A stretch of DNA of 64,000 bases from contig JARVKI010000001.1 in assembly GCA_036674765.1 (NCBI GenBank), positions 620,001 to 684,000 on the forward strand. Reading direction: 5' to 3'. The stretch is from Seiridium cupressi (taxonomy: Eukaryota; Ascomycota; Sordariomycetes; Amphisphaeriales; Sporocadaceae). Positions 20,161 through 33,338 of the stretch are shown piece by piece; the stretch's first letter is position 1, and each line of letters begins with the position of its first letter. The notes under the pieces were generated by a model. It did no database searches, was not told the origin of the DNA, and was given only the letters and a program-made list of their open reading frames with translations. The position numbers and the translations under genes are program-made.

Positions 20161-23100
20161 ATGCCACAACCACATGCCTCCACCATCCTGAGCAGCGGTG
20201 CTACGAGCCATCAGCATTCCCAGTCGCAGTCCCAATCGCAGTCCTCCACCTCGTACAGCCTGCCCTACAACTATCCCTCGCGCTCGACCTCGTCCACCGC
20301 ACGCTACCCACCAGCCGGTGTAGGCCCATCCCGATCCGAGTCCATATCGTACTCGAGGTCGACCACACCAATCAATTTCTCGCAGAGAGGCCCGGCCGCC
20401 AACTTCCACTACAACAGGAGCCGGAGTGGCACGTTGAGCAGTGTGGGCAGTGGTTATACTGGTAGCAGTGCTGGCAGCGGTGCAGCTGGGCTTGGAGTTG
20501 AAACCGCGGAACCTAGATTCCAGTCTAGCATCAGGAGGCCAAGTGATCTCACTATCAGGGAACATCTGCCGCCCCCGGATGAAAGTCTATCTCAGCCATC
20601 ACGCTTTGCGGACGAGCCACTGTCATCACCATCCTTCTTTGCTGGAAGCTTACCGCGGACGTCCTCGCTTCTGCCGCCCCCGCGCATTACAGGACCGAGC
20701 AGCGCCCCTGTCAACTTCAATGCTATCGATTATGATCCCTCCTCTCCTCCCGACCCATTGACCAATCCCCGACCGCTGCACTCGAGGGGTGGCAGCACAG
20801 GAGGTGTTAGTGGTGTTAGCGATAGCTTCCGCAACCTCAACCGGTGGTCGGCATCCACAACGTCGAGTCGCGCTTCTCATCCCGTCGAGCAGCAGCCGCC
20901 GTCGGCCCACGCGCCCCCGAAGTTGACCACCAATTTCTCTCGGCGCATGAGCGTAGATTCGGCCGCCATTCTGAACCAGACTGCCGACTCGCCTCAGTCT
21001 ACTTACAATTCTCCTCGAAAGCTGACCAAGCGGAGGCCTTCGACCGCTAGTATAATCTCAGCATCCCCGCGTGCTGCATCAAGTGCTAGCAGTCGACGAC
21101 AACATTCACCCCCGCCTGCGCCGCCGAATCTGCCCCCAATAGTCTCCCTACCGTCCCTCGAGCTCTCGACGACATCATTGACCACTCGAACCGCATCTCC
21201 TGCTTCAAATCGACCTACTCAGGCCGCAGGTACGCCAGCTTCGCTGTTCCCTAGTCAGGCGGGCTTCGATTCAAAGGACTTTTCTTGGGACCGGGATGAG
21301 CTGGTCGATCCAAACTCATCTTCACCTATTGTAACCCGAGGAGCCGGACCAGATCCAATTACTTCGATTACTGTGAACCCCGAGGACGCTATGCCTGAGA
21401 AAAAGGGTCACACGAGGAGTCGGTCCTCGACCGCGAAGAGCAGCACCGACTCGGGAAGGGCAAGAAAACAGCCCTCTCAGAAGGCTATGTTATCAAAAGC
21501 CTTGGCCAAGGCAAACACAGCAGTTCAGCTCGATAATGCGCAAAATTTTGAGGGGGCGCGTGTATCGTACACGGAAGCATGTGATTTACTCGCCCAGGTG
21601 CTGGCCAGGACGACCGGAGATGAGGACAAGAAGAAACTAGAGGCCATTGTAAGCACCTCCACTGGGATCACCCCGAGACACGATCGTGGTCAAGTTCAAG
21701 CTAATATATCATTATAGAGGCGCACATACTCTAGCAGGATAGAGGAGTTGGACGGCATGCTTCCAGTACAAGTACAGATGGACGGCAAAGCTCTCCCCGC
21801 ACGGCCGGAAAGTCTGGCTTACAACGGATTCGAGATCAGGCCAGCCAGTGACGACGAGGAAGAGGTTTCACCCACGACGACGCGAAGACCGGTTCCGCCA
21901 GAGATCCTAGGTCAGGGGAGATACGGAGGTTCCTCGACTAACCTGTCTGTCGAATCAGGGCAGCTGCCGCTGACCTCCTCCTTTTCCTCAAGGTCACCAA
22001 TGCGACGCAATTTCGAAGGTTCTCTTTCTATACCGCAGTCGAGTGATGGTCAATTGATGCCGGCGCCATTATCCCCTCGACGGCCAGTGTCGCCCGCCAA
22101 ACCAGTGACCCCCGAACCTGAGCAAATGGCACGGCAGGACTTCTTCATGCCTAGCGATCGGCTGACTGCAGGTACATTGAACGGCCATACTCGTAATCCT
22201 AGTCATGAATCCATATCATGGTTGGACCCTATTGATGAGTCAGGCGGATCTGCCTCCTCATCAGTTCACTCTAGGTCTTCCTCCTTTGGCGTAAGGAGAA
22301 AGCACATCCGGGCCATCAGCGGCGACACCGAAGCCGAATTCGACGCTGCGCTCGATGCTGCGGTCGAAGCTGCTTATGACGACGGCTTTGACCCGCTGGA
22401 TGCTTACGATGAACCATACGACGACGACGACGATGTTGTAGCTAACGCGATGCGCCGGGTTGAAATAGCGAAGGAGCACGTGCGCCAAACTGAAAGAGAA
22501 GTGCAGTCAGAACGGGAGGCAGCAAATCAAGCCGCTCGAGAGAAGGAGCACCAGAGACAAATGTCTCTGGCCAATCAAAGCCGCGATTCGCAAACTTATA
22601 ATGGGCATTTCTACGATGGAAATGATTCGGACGAGGAGGAGCGCATGCTTGAGGACTTGACCAGAGATTATGCCCTCAACAACTTTTCCTTTGGCCAGCA
22701 AGCGCGCAAACAGTCGGATGCTGCCGCGAGAGAACGGGAATCTGACTCGAGCGATCTCACTCACCGGACGTGGCATAGCTCCATAGGCTCAAGCCCGCCA
22801 ACAGCAACGACAGTTCTTTCCTCAGTTGCTGAATTGCCAATGCCGGTATCGAAGCCTCTGCCACCATCCTTACCACCTCCCCCACATGCTCTGCCTCAGC
22901 TTCCTCCACAGCCGCCCGGCGGTGCTTCGGGAGTACGGAGTCGAAGGCTCTCGGGTCAGAATCCAAAACAACTCAAGATCGAAACTAGCAAGCTCGGTCA
23001 ACCAGCAGCAGGGGTTCTCGGCGCCACGTCTGCTATGCCTGGCAAGCAGGGGAACTTTATCGCACAGCAACGCCAAGCTATGTCAGCAACAGCTAACAAG

Positions 23101-24479
23101 CCAGGTCCTTTCTCCATGCGCAATCCAGGATCACCAACTAGAGGTGTAAGTCCTGCCCCGTTGATGGCGCCACCCACGCCGCCGCAAAACCCGCCGCACA
23201 CGGATGATCCGAATGACTTCCGCACTGGCTCTCCGCCTTCTTTTGGTGGTGTATTGCGTAAAAACCAATCGTCGAATAGTCTAAAGTCGCTCAAATCCCG
23301 CCAGTTCTCCGTCTCAAACATAGACAATGCTTCGGATTTATCCCCCAACACGCCTCTTAGCCAGATCTTGACAAACAACTCGATATCCCGGCAGCCTGCC
23401 ATGCCTGCACTTCCTACCCCTCTAGCGGCTAGCTTCAGCAACAAGGCAACTGGTGGATTTGGTGGCCTCTACCTGTTCGACTCAGACTTCCATGTCTCGA
23501 CGCCTCACTCGCCCTCATCGATTCATTACCAGAATTCGGATATCCCGTTGCCACTCGAGCCATGCCCATCCGATGTCATGCTGAGGCCATTCTGGCTCAT
23601 GCGCGCTTTGTACCAGACTCTCGCTCACCCTCGTGGTGGCTACATCACCACCCGTTTATTTGTGCCCCACGACGTGTGGAAAGTAAAGGGGGTCAAATTG
23701 CGGAACTTGGAGGACAAGTCGTCTCAGTGCGACTTCCTGACAGCCGCTCTTCTCAAATTGGCCAGAGTCGACAGTACAGATGCGGATGCGGTCCTGGAGG
23801 AGATGCAGAGTCTTGAGAGCATCCTCGAACAAGTTCAGCAGTTGCTAACTAGGAAATTGGGCAACGAAGTTGGGACACAGAACGCGGGTGCTTTCCGTGA
23901 CCGAGAGGATAGCGACCCTGTGCCTCCAGTGCCGAGGAGTGCAAGCGTCAGTGGTAAGGCAGCAGCCTTCAGCTGGCGCAGACTGAGAAGCAAGGGGTCG
24001 GCAGTGAACCTCACCAGCGCTTACGGCAACAAGAGCACGAGCGGTGGAGGTGAAAGAATACCGGAGAAAGAAATCCTTGGCACTGGTTCAGGTACAATGC
24101 CCAGCTTGCCTATGGTTCCCAATCCCAGCAGTCGACCAGCGAAGCGTGATGCGGCTTCACTAAAGTTTGACGGGCCCTATGCCGGATATATGCAGAGTCT
24201 TGCGCGGTTGTTCGATGCTGCGCAGACAGTCGGTGAGTTAATAGTCTATGTTTTGTGTTTCCCTTTGTACCAGGGCTGACTTTCTCGATAGACCAAATCG
24301 CTCGCCAGGTCGATGACCCGGGACTGCGGCACGCCGACAAGACACAAGTTGGCCTCGAGCTCTGCACCAGGCATGCGGCTGAGTTCTTTGGGTTCTACAT
24401 TTGCCGCTTCGTGCTGGCAGATCTAGGCATGCTTCTTGACAAGTTTGTCAAACGGGGAAGCGAGTGGGTACTCACCTGA
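20161..24479 (+). CDS. MIT-domain protein, large low-complexity fungal type
   Basis: A protein of about 1,396 residues in three exons (20161-21648, 21718-24232, 24292-24479). The one recognisable fold is an MIT (microtubule interacting and transport) helical bundle at residues about 441-510, KAMLSKALAKANTAVQLDNA continuing through the first intron to TYSSRIEELDGML. MIT domains usually bind ESCRT-III tails or act in endosomal traffic. The N-terminal 430 residues are Ser/Pro/Thr-rich with a QSQSQSQ run and look disordered. The middle has acidic patches, a charged helical stretch (VEIAKEHVRQTEREVQSERE) and proline runs. A conserved block begins near ISRQPAMPALPTP and includes PFWLMRALYQTLAHPRGGYI, typical of fungal orthologues. 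Function beyond possible membrane traffic is unknown. Confidence 0.85.
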
Positions 24480-25128
24480 ATCGCCCCCCTCCTCCGTTTC
24501 ATTTTCTACTTTTATTCTCTGCAACAGAGAATCCCACTTAAACACGGATACGCTTCATAACGGCCATTGAGGAGACATGATTGATACCACCTTCGCTTCT
24601 TTTTTTCCCCCTCCCCTTTTTCCTTCCATCGAACATTGCTATTTCAAGATTTTATATTCACTGAGCGAGGAAGTCTCAGCATAGATACCACATTGGAGTA
24701 GCTTAGCTATATTCAACGCGTCTCGGGTAGCTTGTAGGAGCTATCTATTCGAATGCCTGCATCTGAACGGCATGCGTCTCTCGGATCACGAATGACGGGA
24801 AGTGTGGGGATAGGTAGTATGGGGATGGGCAAGGTGAAGTTGTAGGAGTGTATATAGGCGAACAAATGGAATCAAGCACGAAGCACCTCGGGGTCCTGCA
24901 GACGTTATTATCTGACTATGTAACCGGCGAGAAGCATTCACATCTGCACGTTCGGCAAGTCCTCATGCACCAGGGTGTCTCAGTAGTATATATAGCCCGC
25001 CGAGGCGAGGCCAGCTGCCCTGGCAAGGTGGATCCGCTGGTCCAAAGATTTACACAAGGATTCTAATTATATTGATTCCACACACAAACTCCAACCAATC
25101 AGGTAATTGCTTACCAGATCCAACGTAA
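24480..25128. other. 3' flank of the MIT gene
   Basis: About 650 bases up to the tRNA gene; pyrimidine-rich just after the stop. No gene seen. Confidence 0.5.
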
Positions 25129-25210
25129 TCTCGATTAGTATAGTGGTCAGTATGCCAGCTTGTCATTAAACGATTCGCTGGAGACCGGGGTTCAATTCCC
25201 CGATCGAGAG
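25129..25210 (+). tRNA. tRNA-Asp (GTC) with a short intron
   Basis: A full cloverleaf can be drawn. The acceptor arms TCTCGAT and ATCGAGA pair perfectly, with discriminator G at 25210. The D arm is TAGTATAGTGGTCAGTA. The anticodon stem CCAGC/GCTGG encloses TTGTCA plus extra bases, giving anticodon GTC and an intron of about 10 bases after position 37. The T arm is CGGGG-TTCAATT-CCCCG. Confidence 0.95.
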
Positions 25211-26538
25211 AAATCAATAGTTGCAATGGTCAATTTTCATTTTCCATTTTTTGCCTCCTAAATCTTGATTATCAGTCCGGATGAGACATGTAGACTAACA
25301 TTGTTGATTAAGCCCATCACTCTTTTTTTACCTCTCTAGATCATGTACAGAAGGAATTGAAGATTTCAAATCATTTGTTATGATTCTTATCGTTCATTCT
25401 AATCCGGTATTGGCAAATCCTTGTCGTGTAAAGAAACATGCAGGGCAGCGTGGCGTCGAGTCAAGCGAGAGACCCACCAATAACGGATAAGGTTTAGCGA
25501 TTCTACGCCCCTAGCGCTCCCTGGGCCCAGTCTCAAAGTCCCAGTCGTATGCACTGATGATTCATGACGGCACAATGTATGCTCAGTATGACAGGCCACC
25601 GCTGCTTGTCTGCCAACGGCTACCTTGCCTACACGTCTATGGTCTTTACACACGTGAGTAATAGTTCATATTAGGAACCTTGCAATTGCGAGTGTTGTCT
25701 GCTGGACCCAGTTATCGAATACCCTGCTTATCTTCGGGCTTGTCGGAGAGCATGACGATGCCTCCACGAACTACCTGCCCGTCCTCCACTGACCGAAACT
25801 CTTAATTTACCTGCACTACCTTGCAGTGTACCGGCCCCGAGAATTTTGTCTTTATTACATTAGCTGTCTCTTGCGGGTCGTGTAACGCCGCCCATACAGA
25901 ACCCAACTAGGAATCATTACCCATTCTTCCCGCCTCGGCATAGCAACGATCTTGACACCCACTAACCCGGTTGCTTCTCATACTCCATCAAACACACACT
26001 TAGCCAGGAAGGTGCACCTTTGGCGAATGTGCATATTCTTCCTAGGATCAATCGCACCAAGGAAAGCCAGCTCGGCAATCCAAGTGCTCTGACAGGCCCA
26101 TTTCCTGCTGGCCCTCAGCCACAGGTAACGGCCTACGGCACAAGTTATTGATTTTAATTAAAAGCTATCCCATCAACCTCCATAAAGAGGACGCCATCTG
26201 GTACTACAGCATTACAACCACATTCGGATTCTTTATACGCCTGCCAGCTCAACCTCGTTTACTCAATCTGAGAATTTACTTTCAGCTTTACACTGTTATG
26301 GCATGCGTGGTTTTCAAGCTATAACCTGTTCGCACATACAGCTGCATTTGGAACGTGTGGCATACTGTTGATCTATTTAAATCAGCTAGGAGTGCAGCGA
26401 CAAACGCCCGCTTTTCTTGTCTCTGAGCGCTGCTAGAAGAAAAAACCTATTTGACTTGGACAGAACACTGAGATATCTTGGCCACGCTGCCTGAAACTTC
26501 TCTGGCGACAAGCGGGTGTTATTTGTAAACTTTGCATC
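25211..26538. other. intergenic region before the carotenoid oxygenase gene
   Basis: About 1.3 kb without a recognised gene. It should contain the oxygenase promoter. Confidence 0.5.
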
Positions 26539-28352
26539 ATGGGAAGTTCCACTACGGCAGACGACTTTCTCCGACGAGGTTCGGAGAATGAAGACGAGGA
26601 CTACGAACATACTGTGCAGAAGTTACTGGACCATAAGTTCGATGACTGGCCAAACGAGGCTGGCGTATGTATTAGCCCACCCGTCGCACAGAAAGAGAGA
26701 GACTGACTTACTTCTAGTTTGAAGGCTTGACCGAGGTCCAAGGTCCTGTGAGTCTACGTGTTAAAGGATCGATTCCAACCTGGGCGGCGGGAACGCTGTA
26801 TCGCACAGGTCCCGGTGAATACAACGTAGAAAACACCCCTCGCGGTACTTATCGTACGACTCACTGGTTCGATGGGTTCGGCCATTCGCACAAATTTCAA
26901 ATAATAGCCCCAGAAGACGGCTCTGATGGTCCGGTACGGGTCGAATATACCTCGAGAAGACAAACGCAGGGCCTCGTCGAAGATATCCGCAAAAATGGCC
27001 GCCGGTCAATTATCAGCTTCGCCCAAAGCCTGGATCCATGCGTGGGAATATTCAGCAAGATGATGACTGTGTGGCAGCTCGCTACTCCCAAGACCTACCC
27101 TGATCTGGACAACATCTCTGTGACTGTGCAAGGAGCTATTCCCGGTCTTTCGCCAACCACAAAACAACCTTTGGAGTCCGGTCATCGAGCTGGTGCCAAG
27201 ACTGCATGGCTCGGCTCAGATATCGCCATCCTGAAGGAGTTCGACGCGGGGACCATGGAGGCCACCAAATGTGTATTACAATCGAGTCTGCACCCCCTGC
27301 TCAAGGGCCCACTCAGTTGCGCGCACGCCCAACGGGATCCTGAGACCGGCGATTACTTCAATTATAACCTCGAGTTCGGGCGGGTGCCGACATACCGGAT
27401 ATTCCGCGCAAATGCATCTACCGGTACTACAGATATCTTGGCGACCATATCCCAAAGCGATGTCAAGCCTGCATACCTCCATTCGTTCTTCCTATCGCCA
27501 TCTTACGTCATATTTTGTGTGCCCTCGACGCATATCGGTGCCATGGGCTTGAAGATACCCTGGACGCGCAACATCCTGGACGCACTCGAACCCTTTAGCC
27601 AGAATGAGCTGTGTAAGTGGTTTGTTATCGACCGGAAAGGGGGCAAGGGTGTGGTCGCATCATTTGAAACTCCCGCAGGCTTCTTTTTCCACAGCATTAA
27701 CTCTTTTGAATCGCTCAATGGTTCTACTGGTGCAAATGACGTCTATTGCGACCTACTTGAATACCCAAACATGGACATCCTACGAGCGTACGAGGTAGAT
27801 GTGCTCCTAGGCAACGAAGGCATGACAAAGAATTTCTGGGGCAACGAAGAACACACACGCAACTCATTGGTGCGACTGGCGAGGTACAAATTCTGCATAC
27901 CCAACTACCAGGACTCAAACCATACGAAATCGAAATACATGGAGGCCGAAAAGATACTGGAACTCAAGGCCCCGCATGTTGGGGAGTTACCTACCATCAA
28001 CCCCCTCTTCGCCACGAAAAAATACCGCTATGTCTACAGCTTACCCAACCGGGGCTACAGCGCGCTGCTCGACAGTATCGTGAAAACAGATATCGAGACC
28101 CGGGAGACGTTGTACTGGGACAACCCCAAGGGCCACACGCCCGGCGAGGCTATCTTCGTTCCTCGCCCCAGGACTGATGAACAGAATGTGTTGGCCGAGG
28201 ATGACGGTGTACTGATGAGCGTGATCTTGGATGGTCATGGCAAGACGAGCTACCTAGTATGTATCGATGCAAGAACGATGAAGGAGTTGGGAAGGGCCGA
28301 ATGTGATTGGGCAATTGCGTTTGGATTCCACGGTTCGCACGCTCCCGCTTAA
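26539..28352 (+). CDS. carotenoid oxygenase (RPE65/CCD family)
   Basis: Non-heme iron dioxygenase that cleaves a double bond in carotenoids, apocarotenoids or stilbenes. Two exons, 26539-26664 and 26718-28352, joined in phase 0 at a GTATGT..TTCTAG intron, give 586 residues. The seven-bladed propeller family is recognised by GSIPTWAAGTLYRTGPGEY, THWFDGFGHSHKF and the closing AIAFGFHGSHAPA. The four iron-binding histidines can be placed in CAHAQRDPETGDYFNYN, AYLHSFFLS, FFFHSINSFE and the final FHGSH. The upstream exon adds an acidic lead (GSENEDEDYEH). Fungal relatives include the torulene-cleaving and stilbene-cleaving groups; which one applies cannot be told here. No other carotenoid gene is in the window. 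Intact. Confidence 0.92.
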
Positions 28353-28806
28353 CTGTTCGTTTACATAAACCACCGCTACCGAGGTTGAGCCTGGTATAGA
28401 CATGTTCGACATACTCGTCAAATGACAGACAATCATAGGTGTGCGAGGTGGCTGTCTGCTTGGTATAACTCGATTATATCCGCAGTAATATGATCTGTCT
28501 TTGGATCGCAACACTTTGAGGCCTGTTACTTCCCACCTACTAACTAATTAATAGATAGGATTAGACATGATTCTTGACGAATGCTGGCTGAGCAGTCTGT
28601 GGGAGAGATGCGGTCCGTGTAACTCAAGGGCCGAAGGATCACTCAGGGGGGAGAGGGGGAGGGATAGCCCCTTTGCCCCACCTATGACCACTTATAAAAG
28701 GCTAACCACTTCCACTTTCCCAGGCACCTCGATTCTTTCTTTCTCCTACTTTTTTCCATCAGTCACACCTCATTACTATCAGTTATTCATTGAAACTCTG
28801 GGCGCA
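28353..28806 (+). promoter_or_regulatory. promoter and leader of the RVT gene
   Basis: TATAAAA at 28693-28699 lies about 110 bases before the chosen ATG (28807). The space between is pyrimidine-rich, as in many fungal leaders. The frame is open upstream of this ATG (to 28567), but that part runs across the TATA element, so it is not counted as coding. Confidence 0.5.
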
Positions 28807-31800
28807 ATGACTTCAACTAGTGGCAACATCTTCTCGGAGACACTTCAAGAGATCACTAACACGAAACTCGAGGAGCTGTCCAAGAGTCGCGCCGACTTCG
28901 AGAGAAAGAAGGCTAGTGTCCTTTCACAGCTTGAGGGTGAGACCGGTGATCCTATCAAACGTCTTACCATCCTGTCGGGTGGTGTCAAGCATTGCTTGGG
29001 TGTGAAGACGGACAAGACTTCTGGGAAAGTTTTGAGGGGACAGACGAAGAGCCCGGCGCTGGAGATCGAGCTCAAAAACCTCGACTTGTTGCTTTCTCAG
29101 GCTCGATATGATCCATCAGTATCCACCAAGTCGTTCAAGGCTTGGGAATCGTCTCTGCTTTGTCATCTAGACACTGAATCCCTGAAGTATCAGTATGCTT
29201 CGCTATATGCAGAACTTGTCACAGAATGGCTGTCCTCGGGTAAGGTAAAGCCGACCACTGAAACCGCCGAGCCGATTAGAGGCCCAGCGGCCGACCACGA
29301 ACGAGTGGTGGAGGAGAAAAGAGCGGCTGCCCGACTGGAATGGGAACGCACTGTCTTTGAGCCGGCGGACGTGAATGAAAAAGAGCTCCGATCATTCTTG
29401 GCTGAGCTGTTCCAAGACGATGATCACACCAAAACCAAGAGAAACGCTCTGAACACTCTGAAGGAATCCATAGCTGGGTTCGAAACGCATCTATTGTCTC
29501 CGTCTCAATTCAATGAGGCGACACTTGGTTGGGCGATCGGTGGACTCCTAACTTCGGACCTTCTCCCGGACGAAAAACGCGAGGTACTGAAGAGTTTCCA
29601 GGACAGCCCCGTCATACTTTCCGAAATCGCAGACGTCCTCAACATGCGTACCGCAGCATTCGACAATTGGTCGTGGGGACGCGGTGTTGCAGTAGAGCAG
29701 CAACGAAAGATCAGTGGCACCTATAACATCCATATGCACGAGGATCTACTCCAAGCTATATTCCTGCAGTACATTGGCGTTAAGTGGTCTGTCTTTTTCA
29801 AGGATGCGCTGAAACGGTTCCGAAAATTCGGCGGCCCTTGGAAGAGTATCCGGGCTGATGTCCCAAAGATTGACAAGAAGAGGCTGGGGTACTACTTGGG
29901 GTCTTGCCCGACCGACCCCAGTGTTCAGCATATTAGACGCAGGTCAGTTATTTCGATCGTGAGAGCATATACCCCATACACTTACCGACCTATCAAACCA
30001 CCTCCACTTCTATCATGATCCCTCTTGTCTTGATTATCTCACATTACGACTGATCACGTTAAACATTGGTTGATCTGGTCAACCATGAAAAGGGGTTTTG
30101 CTCACTGCCTTTTTTTTAATTTTTGTAGTCTCCATCGAAAAGGTTATTTTCTCTCCCACCTTCTTGATACCCACTTCCAGCACATCGAAGTGATTGATGG
30201 TGAGGAAGAAGCTGAGAGAGCAGAAGAGGATTTGGACGATGGCGGTCCCGCCATGAGGTTCTTCGGGAATAGTCCTAGTCCGTCAGCGCCATCCGGTGGA
30301 CGTGGTAAAGGTCTCGGGAAAGGTGGTGCAATGAGGCATCGCCGGATTCTGGTCGAGCGTGACCCGGAGGACACGGAAACTGATGATGAGTCTGACGCAC
30401 GCGCAACAAGCAAAAAGCCTATGGAGGCGAAGCAGAAGCTGCTGCACATCCTAGCAACAGAAATCGCGGTCAATACGAGGATCCACGGCGAATTCACTGC
30501 CCTCCGCACCACTTTCGACAGCTGGAACTCACTGCTACCACATGCAACGGTCCGCACCGTTCTCGACTTCTTTGGAGTATCGCACCAATGGTTAGAATTT
30601 TTCAACAAATTCCTGGAGGCACCCCTAAAATTTATCGATGAGGACAATGCAGCTTCACCTCGTATCCGCCGCCGCGGCACACCCGCATCCCATGTTCTCA
30701 GTAATGTCTTCGGCGAGGTAATCTTATTTTGCCTGGATTTCTCCATCAATCAACGGACTGACGGGTCTCTTCTATATCGACTCTATGATGACTTGTGGTT
30801 TTGGGGACCAGAACACCAGGTGTCTGTAAACACTTGGAAGACGATAGAGCGTTTCGCTTCAGTTACAGGTACAAAGCTCAACCAGTCCAAGACTGGTACT
30901 GTCCGCATATCAGGTAACCCAGATGTGACACTCTCTGTTGACCAGAGCCTTCCTAAGGGACAGATCAGCTGGGGTTTCCTGCGCATATCTTCGGAGACTG
31001 GACGATTCGAAATCAACCAGCCGATGGTAGACAAGCATGTCGAAGAGCTGAGAAGGCAGCTAGAGGGCAAGAAGAGCAGCGTGTTCGCGTTCATCCAGAC
31101 TTGGAACACGTACGCTGCGACTTTTTTCACGTCCAATTTTGGTCAGCCAGCTAATTGTTTCGGCCGAAACCACGTCGATCTGATGCTTTCTACCCATTCC
31201 CGTATTCAGCGTGAGATCTTCAAGTCCGGGTCCTCACTGAGTGGTGAGGGTATCGACACTGTCAGTGTCGTCGACTATCTCAAAGGCCTCCTGTCGCAGC
31301 GGTTCGGTGTGAACAACATTCCAGATGCGTACCTGTTCTTTTCAGTTGAGCTTGGAGGTCTCGACTTGCAAAGTCCCTTCATCCCCGCCCTGCAGATTCG
31401 GGATCTGATTCTGAAAGATCCCTCGACGCTTCTCGACACGTTCGAAGAAAACGAGCGAGACGAGTACAGCCGCGCAAAGCGCGCCTTCGAGAAGGGCGAG
31501 ATCACTCCATCTGAGCGCTCCGATCTTGAAGACCCGGACTGGGTACCCATTGAGAAGCATGACCGGGAGACTTTCATGAGTTTCGAGGAATTTACTCGCT
31601 GGCGCGAGGAGTTCTCGTTGGGGTTCGCGTACGAGTTATCAGAGGTGTACGAGAAACTGTTGGAGAAGCCTGGGCAGGAGACCCTGGAGCTGGACAACGA
31701 GCGCGTTGCGAGTGGGATAAAGGCCTTGGGCAGGCAGAAGAACCTTCGAGGAATTCTGGCAGACTGGCCTACTATGGAGCCGTACTGGAAGTGGGTCGTC

Positions 31801-31920
31801 ATGCAGTACGGACCCGAAGTCATGGAGCGCTTTGGCGGCTTGAGTATTGTGGACGCGGGATTGTTGCCCATGGGTATGGTGAGCCTATTCAGAGACAAGC
31901 GAGTGAAATGGCAGGGCTAG
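28807..31920 (+). CDS. rvt: cellular reverse-transcriptase-related protein (RVT family)
   Basis: Host-type reverse-transcriptase gene of the RVT class, single-copy RT-related genes found in fungi and other lineages that are not part of a transposon. Exons 28807-29942 and 30129-31920 give about 975 residues. The N-terminal third is helical (KLEELSKSRADFERKKASVL), as in RVTs. RT landmarks: LPHATVRTVLDFFGV and FFNKFLEAPL, then TPASHVLSNVFGEVILFCLD, and the catalytic motif LYRLYDDLWFWG with D599-D600. The motif A aspartate is less clear; the nearest is D509 in RTTFDSW, and the position expected to be Asp from the H spacing is Thr. The C-terminal domain is long and acidic. No endonuclease, RNase H, gag or terminal repeats flank it, so it is not a retroelement copy. 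Function is unknown. Confidence 0.8.
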
Positions 31921-32511
31921 CATACGGTATACTGTATTATTGGCAGTTTTTCTGTTCAGCTATCGGGCATTTCTGTCCTGCATTCCCTTTTCCCCTAATA
32001 AATGAGAGTTCGTCGGTCCCATTACTTAGATTGCTGTCGACATATGGTTCCTGACTTATTGAAGCAGCCCAGGCCAGCCATCGAATAGTCTCGATGACTA
32101 GCTAGCGCTGGCCCATGTGTATATTCTTACAGTAATGGCACACACACCAACATACACCCTTACACTAGCCTAAGAGGCATAGCAGCTGACTATATTGCTT
32201 TCTAATGCTGAAAAGCACGTTATCCAGTAGGGGTGCTCTCATCCACTAAGCGTGGGGTAAATCCTAGCTCCGGACTTGAGGTGGTGCCGAGCACGTCGAT
32301 TTCCGCCCATGATTAGAAATGCACCAGATAATGTCGCAATAGCAGCCCCGCCTTGAGCCAGCTTCTCTCCGGCACATTGATAAAGCAGCAGCTAGGTTAG
32401 ATAGGTACATAAGGAGCCATAGTTGGATTCTGGGTCAATTCGACGTATACCAATTGCTTCATTTATCATTACGAATTAATTGGCTCGCATCAATCCATCA
32501 AGTGTTAGAAA
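31921..32511. other. intergenic region
   Basis: 591 bases between the RVT and GST genes; no gene or repeat seen. Confidence 0.5.
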
Positions 32512-33338
32512 ATGGCAACCGAAAGCCCCAAGCTCAAGCTGTATACCAACCACCTTTGCCCTTGTAAGTCACGGTCATGTCTGTCTGCCTGCATACCAAC
32601 GCAAAAGGCTAACGTCGCGGATACCCAGGGGCACACCGCGCACATATTGCGCTCTCCGAGCTGAATGTGCCTTTTGAAGAGGAAATCATTGATCTCTCCG
32701 TGCCCCGCACCCCGGAATACCTGAAGGTCAACCCGCGCGGCCTGGTGCCGTCGCTGTCCTACAACGGCGAGATCATCACCGAGTCCGGCATCGTGGCCAG
32801 CTTCCTCGCGGACCTGTTCCCTTCTACGCTGGTCCCCAAGTCTACCGACCCGAATGGCGCCCTGACCCGCGCTAGAATCGCCTTTTTCGTAGATACCTAC
32901 TTCTCTAAGGCCGGTGGCCCCTTCTTCAAGACTCAGTCCGGGAAGACGGAGGAAGAGCGTCTTGCGGCTGCCGATGATTACGTCAATGCTGTCGTCAAGG
33001 AGGTCGAGCCGCTGCTTGCCGACGCAGCACCGTTCTTTGGGGGTTCGAGCAAGTTGACTCTTGCTGAGGTCAGTCGCTCTCATATATCGTGCAATTTTTT
33101 TGGTGCTGACACACCGATATAGGTACTCACTGGCTCGTTCATCCTCCGGGTTTATGGTCTGGCCAAGCACGGCGTCATCTCGGAGAAGATCCCGAGCGAC
33201 CTTGCTGCAAAGGCGCCGAACTTCCACAAGTGGGCCCAGGAGGTCATGAAGCACCCGAGCGTGACTTCGATCTGGAACGAGGAGGAGGTTGCTACTCGGA
33301 CCAAGCAGAGATACGAGAAACTGAGAGCCCAGGCTTAA
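32512..33338 (+). CDS. glutathione S-transferase, omega-like
   Basis: Cytosolic GST with a cysteine active site. Exons 32512-32563, 32629-33068 and 33123-33338 give 235 residues. The first junction falls inside the catalytic motif and restores HLCPWAHRAHIAL; the CPWA Cys is the omega-class catalytic residue. The thioredoxin-fold glutathione site continues with NPRGLVPSLSYNGEIITESG, where ES binds the gamma-glutamyl group. The helical C-terminal domain includes APFFGGSSKLTLAEVLTGSF. Omega-type enzymes reduce glutathionyl adducts, dehydroascorbate or hydroquinone conjugates. The gene reads cleanly, unlike the NADPH oxidase relic downstream. Confidence 0.93.

Noticed and set aside
28567..28806. 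N-terminal extension of the RVT frame
   Set aside because: It runs through the TATA-like element and a pyrimidine-rich leader; the ATG at 28807 is a better start.
28807..31920. Reading the RT gene as a retrotransposon
   Set aside because: No gag, RNase H, integrase or endonuclease, no terminal repeats or poly-A tail, and it has a spliceosomal intron.
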